Positions 61,695 to 64,000 of a stretch of 64,000 bases of DNA are shown piece by piece; the first letter of the stretch is position 1; the number at the start of each line of letters is the position of its first letter. The stretch comes from Pyxicephalus adspersus (taxonomy: Eukaryota > Chordata > Amphibia > Anura > Pyxicephalidae). Below the pieces are notes generated by a model. It saw only the letters and a program-made list of their open reading frames with translations. It did not search any database and was not told where the DNA came from. Location of the stretch: assembly GCF_032062135.1 (NCBI RefSeq), contig NC_092866.1, positions 25,410,981 through 25,474,980 of the forward strand, read 5' to 3'. The translations under genes were made by a program, and so were the position numbers.

Positions 61695-62620
61695 AAGACA
61701 TAAGTAATCCAGAGGAAGGAAAAAAACCCTGGTTCAATTTGCTCCAACAGGTGAAAAATTCCTTTCTGATACCATGAGGCAATCAGATGTTCCCTGGATC
61801 AACAGTTTCGGTTGTCTTCACTTTAAAAATTTTTTGCTTCAAGAAAAGCACCATGATTTTTTTTAAATCAAGCTATAGCAGTTGATGAAACTACTTCCTG
61901 GGGGAGCCTTTTGCACATTTTCACAGACCTTACAGTGAAAAATCCCTTCCTTATGTGGAGCTTAAATTTATTTTCCTCCAGACACAAAGAGTTCCCCCTT
62001 TGTAATGGACCTTAAAGAGAATAATTGGGAAGCGAGTTCTCTATATGGACCATTGATATATTTATATAGAGTGACCATATCCCCCCTTAAACATCTCTTC
62101 TCAAGGGAGAATAGAATCAGTTCAGCTAATCTCTCCTCATAGCTGAGCTCCTCTGTTACTTTTATTAGATTAGTTTCCCTTCTCTGCACTTTCTGCAATT
62201 CCACAATATAATTTCTGTAAACTGGTGCAAAAAACTTGATTGCAAATTCCAGAAGAGGTCGCACCAAAACTTTGTACAGGGGCAGGATTATGTCTCAATC
62301 TCTGCAGTCTATTCCTTTTTAATACAAGAAAGTACTTTGCTTGCTTTAGATATTGCAGCTTGGCATTGCATGCTGTTATTAAGTCTATGATCCACCAGAT
62401 CATTTTCTATTTCTGACTCCCCACATGAATTTCCCCTAGATAGTATATAGCATGTATAAATAAATAAATGTAATTTGCCACTTGGCTGCCCAATCAAACA
62501 GTACATCCAGGTCTGCTTGTAGATTTGAGACCTACTGCATGGACTTAATTCCATCACATAGTTTGGTGTCATCTGCAAACACAGAAATGGTACTTTAAAT
62601 CCCAAACTCTATATCATCCT
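61695..62620 (-). mobile_element. CR1-like LINE 3' end, decayed
   Basis: On the minus strand: VFADDTKLCDGI (reverse transcriptase catalytic motif, codons at about 62581-62562), then a W..KWQ-type block. A frame at 62267-61968 with LVRP-type sequence MVRPLLEFAIKFFAPVYR and VQRRETNLIKVTEELSYEER follows, typical of CR1-clade C-termini. The 3' UTR is 'ggatcc'-rich and ends 'cttcttttcaacctaact' near 61690. Frameshifts break the protein. Confidence 0.8.
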
Positions 62621-62826
62621 GGCTTTGTTCTTCACGTGACTGGGCAGTTAATATTCCTGGCTATACTCTCTTTCAGAAAGACAGAGTAAAATACTGCTAC
62701 TCCACTATCTACCTATTTACTTACTTCCCGATTTCATCTTTTTTAAAGCCATGCTATCATTTAATATCACTTAACATAATAATATTATTTTCTAGCAGAA
62801 AATCCTCTATGTGGTACTTTATCAAC

Positions 62827-63409
62827 AAAAGCTCTGTATGCCTGATAAATAATTATAAAATGTATTTCCCTACATGATTCACAAACAACTGTCTTAAGAG
62901 TCCTATCCCAACCTGATCCAGGGAACATCCAATTGCCTCATGGAATCAGGAAGGAATTTTTTTCCCCTTTTGAAGCAAATTGTACCAGGGTTTTTTTGCC
63001 TTCCTCTTGACCAACTATGTCCATGAGTTTTTATATCTGGGATATGTTTATTTCCCTAGTGGTTGAACTTGATGGACTTTGTCTTTTTTCAACCTGACCT
63101 ACTATGTAACATGTAACTATGATAACCCATTAGGAAACAAAAGGCCATATACCGTCCACTTTATCAACTGCTTATTGGAGTACAATCCTGGAAAAATGTA
63201 TGAAATATAACCCAACATTTTCTAATTCGGTGGAACTCTTTGAGATGACATTCTTGAGGTAAAGCCACATAAGCTCTGAGTTTTTTTATGTGCTGTGGGA
63301 TCTTTTTTGTGAGGTTCTCAAACCCTTGCTATTCAAGGTATTATCTATTTTTAAGCATGTTTATAGCAAAAATGAGTGTAAAACATGCCAATTCATTTGG
63401 GGACAAGTG
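62827..63409 (+). repeat. Tandem duplication, unit 1 (583 bp)
   Basis: It starts 'aaaagctctgtatgcctgat' and is followed at a distance of 583 bp by the same sequence. It includes a LINE 3' end on the + strand (about 62890-63115: 'aacctgatccagggaacatc', 'gttgaacttgatggac', 'ttttttcaacctgacctact'). Confidence 0.93.
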
Positions 63410-64000
63410 AAAAGCTCTGTATGCCTGATAAATAATTATAAAATGTATTTCCCTACATGATTCACAAACAACTGTCTTAAGAGTCCTATCCCAACCTGAT
63501 CCAGAGAACATCCAATTGCCTCATGGAATCAGGAATGTATTTTTTTCCCCTTTTGAAGCAAATTGTACCAGGGTTTTTTTTTGCCTTCCTCTGGACCAAC
63601 TATGTTCATAGGGTTTTATATCTGGGATATGTTTATTTACCTAGTGGTTGAACTTGATGGACTAATGTCTTTTTTCAACCTGACCTACTATGTAACATGT
63701 AACTATGATAACCCATTAGCAAACGAAGGCCATATACCCTCCACTTTATCAACTGCTTATTGGAGTACAATCCTGGAAAAATGTATGAAATATAACCCAA
63801 CATTTTCTAATTCGGTGAAACTCTTTGAGATGACATTCTTCAGGTAAAGCCACATAAGCTCTGAGTTTTTTTTGTGCTGTAGGACTTGGGATCTTTTTTG
63901 TGAGATTCTCAAACCCTTGCTATTCAAGGTATTATCTATTTTTAAGCATGTTTATAGCAAAAATGAGTGTAAAACATGCCAATTCATTTGGGGACAAGTG
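63410..64000 (+). repeat. Tandem duplication, unit 2, reaching the window edge
   Basis: Nearly identical to 62827-63409, with scattered substitutions and short indels (for example 'ccagagaaca' in place of 'ccagggaaca'). The window ends just as a third unit could begin. Confidence 0.93.

Overview
The window is animal nuclear DNA, almost certainly from a frog. It contains one convincing protein-coding gene, an Iroquois homeobox gene whose protein matches vertebrate IRX5 along its whole length, on the + strand at about 7.2-10.06 kb. The evidence for an anuran is the IRX5 protein, which is close to the amphibian form, the three-exon structure, the AT-rich intergenic DNA, and a repeat set of V-SINE-type retroposons, Tx1/L1-like and CR1-like LINEs, mariner, hAT and piggyBac-type DNA elements and many fold-back MITEs. 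Several of these repeats look like those of ranid-type frogs. The species assignment is inference.

Layout. 0-7.2 kb: upstream flank of IRX5 with GATA/TCTA/TTA microsatellites, a small minisatellite, a V-SINE fragment, and unique CCAAT-containing stretches that may be regulatory. 7.2-10.06 kb: IRX5 (CDS 7197-7430, 8745-9147, 9291-10057; 467 aa). 10.06-17 kb: 3' flank with unique AT-rich sequence, (TA)n tracts and two MITE-like elements. 17-31 kb: a complete-ended but coding-dead mariner, a roughly 660 bp fold-back element, an unclassified repeat block and a 5'-truncated L1-like LINE. 31-46 kb: V-SINE, TTAA-flanked piggyBac-type MITE, members of a recurrent palindrome family, a 950 bp hAT-type element with an exact 8-bp target duplication, an internally deleted Tx1-like LINE and a second mariner copy in the opposite orientation. 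47-49 kb: a decayed transposase-like gene of an unclassified family. 49-64 kb: more palindromes, a second V-SINE, a terminal-repeat MITE, a CR1-like LINE 3' end, and a near-identical 583 bp tandem duplication running to the window edge. Five assembly gaps (runs of N) lie at 30525-31176, 43696-44574, 47076-47236, 57571-57893 and 59821-60305.

Interpretation. IRX genes sit in large gene deserts that carry their enhancers. In the human orientation, sequence 3' of IRX5 leads towards IRX6, so the 54 kb after the gene fits IRX5-IRX6 intergenic DNA: non-repetitive islands (candidate enhancers) among transposon debris. No tRNA, rRNA, CRISPR array or bacterial-type operon was seen. No new multi-gene system is supported. 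The least-explained item is the transposase-like pseudogene at 47.2-48.6 kb.
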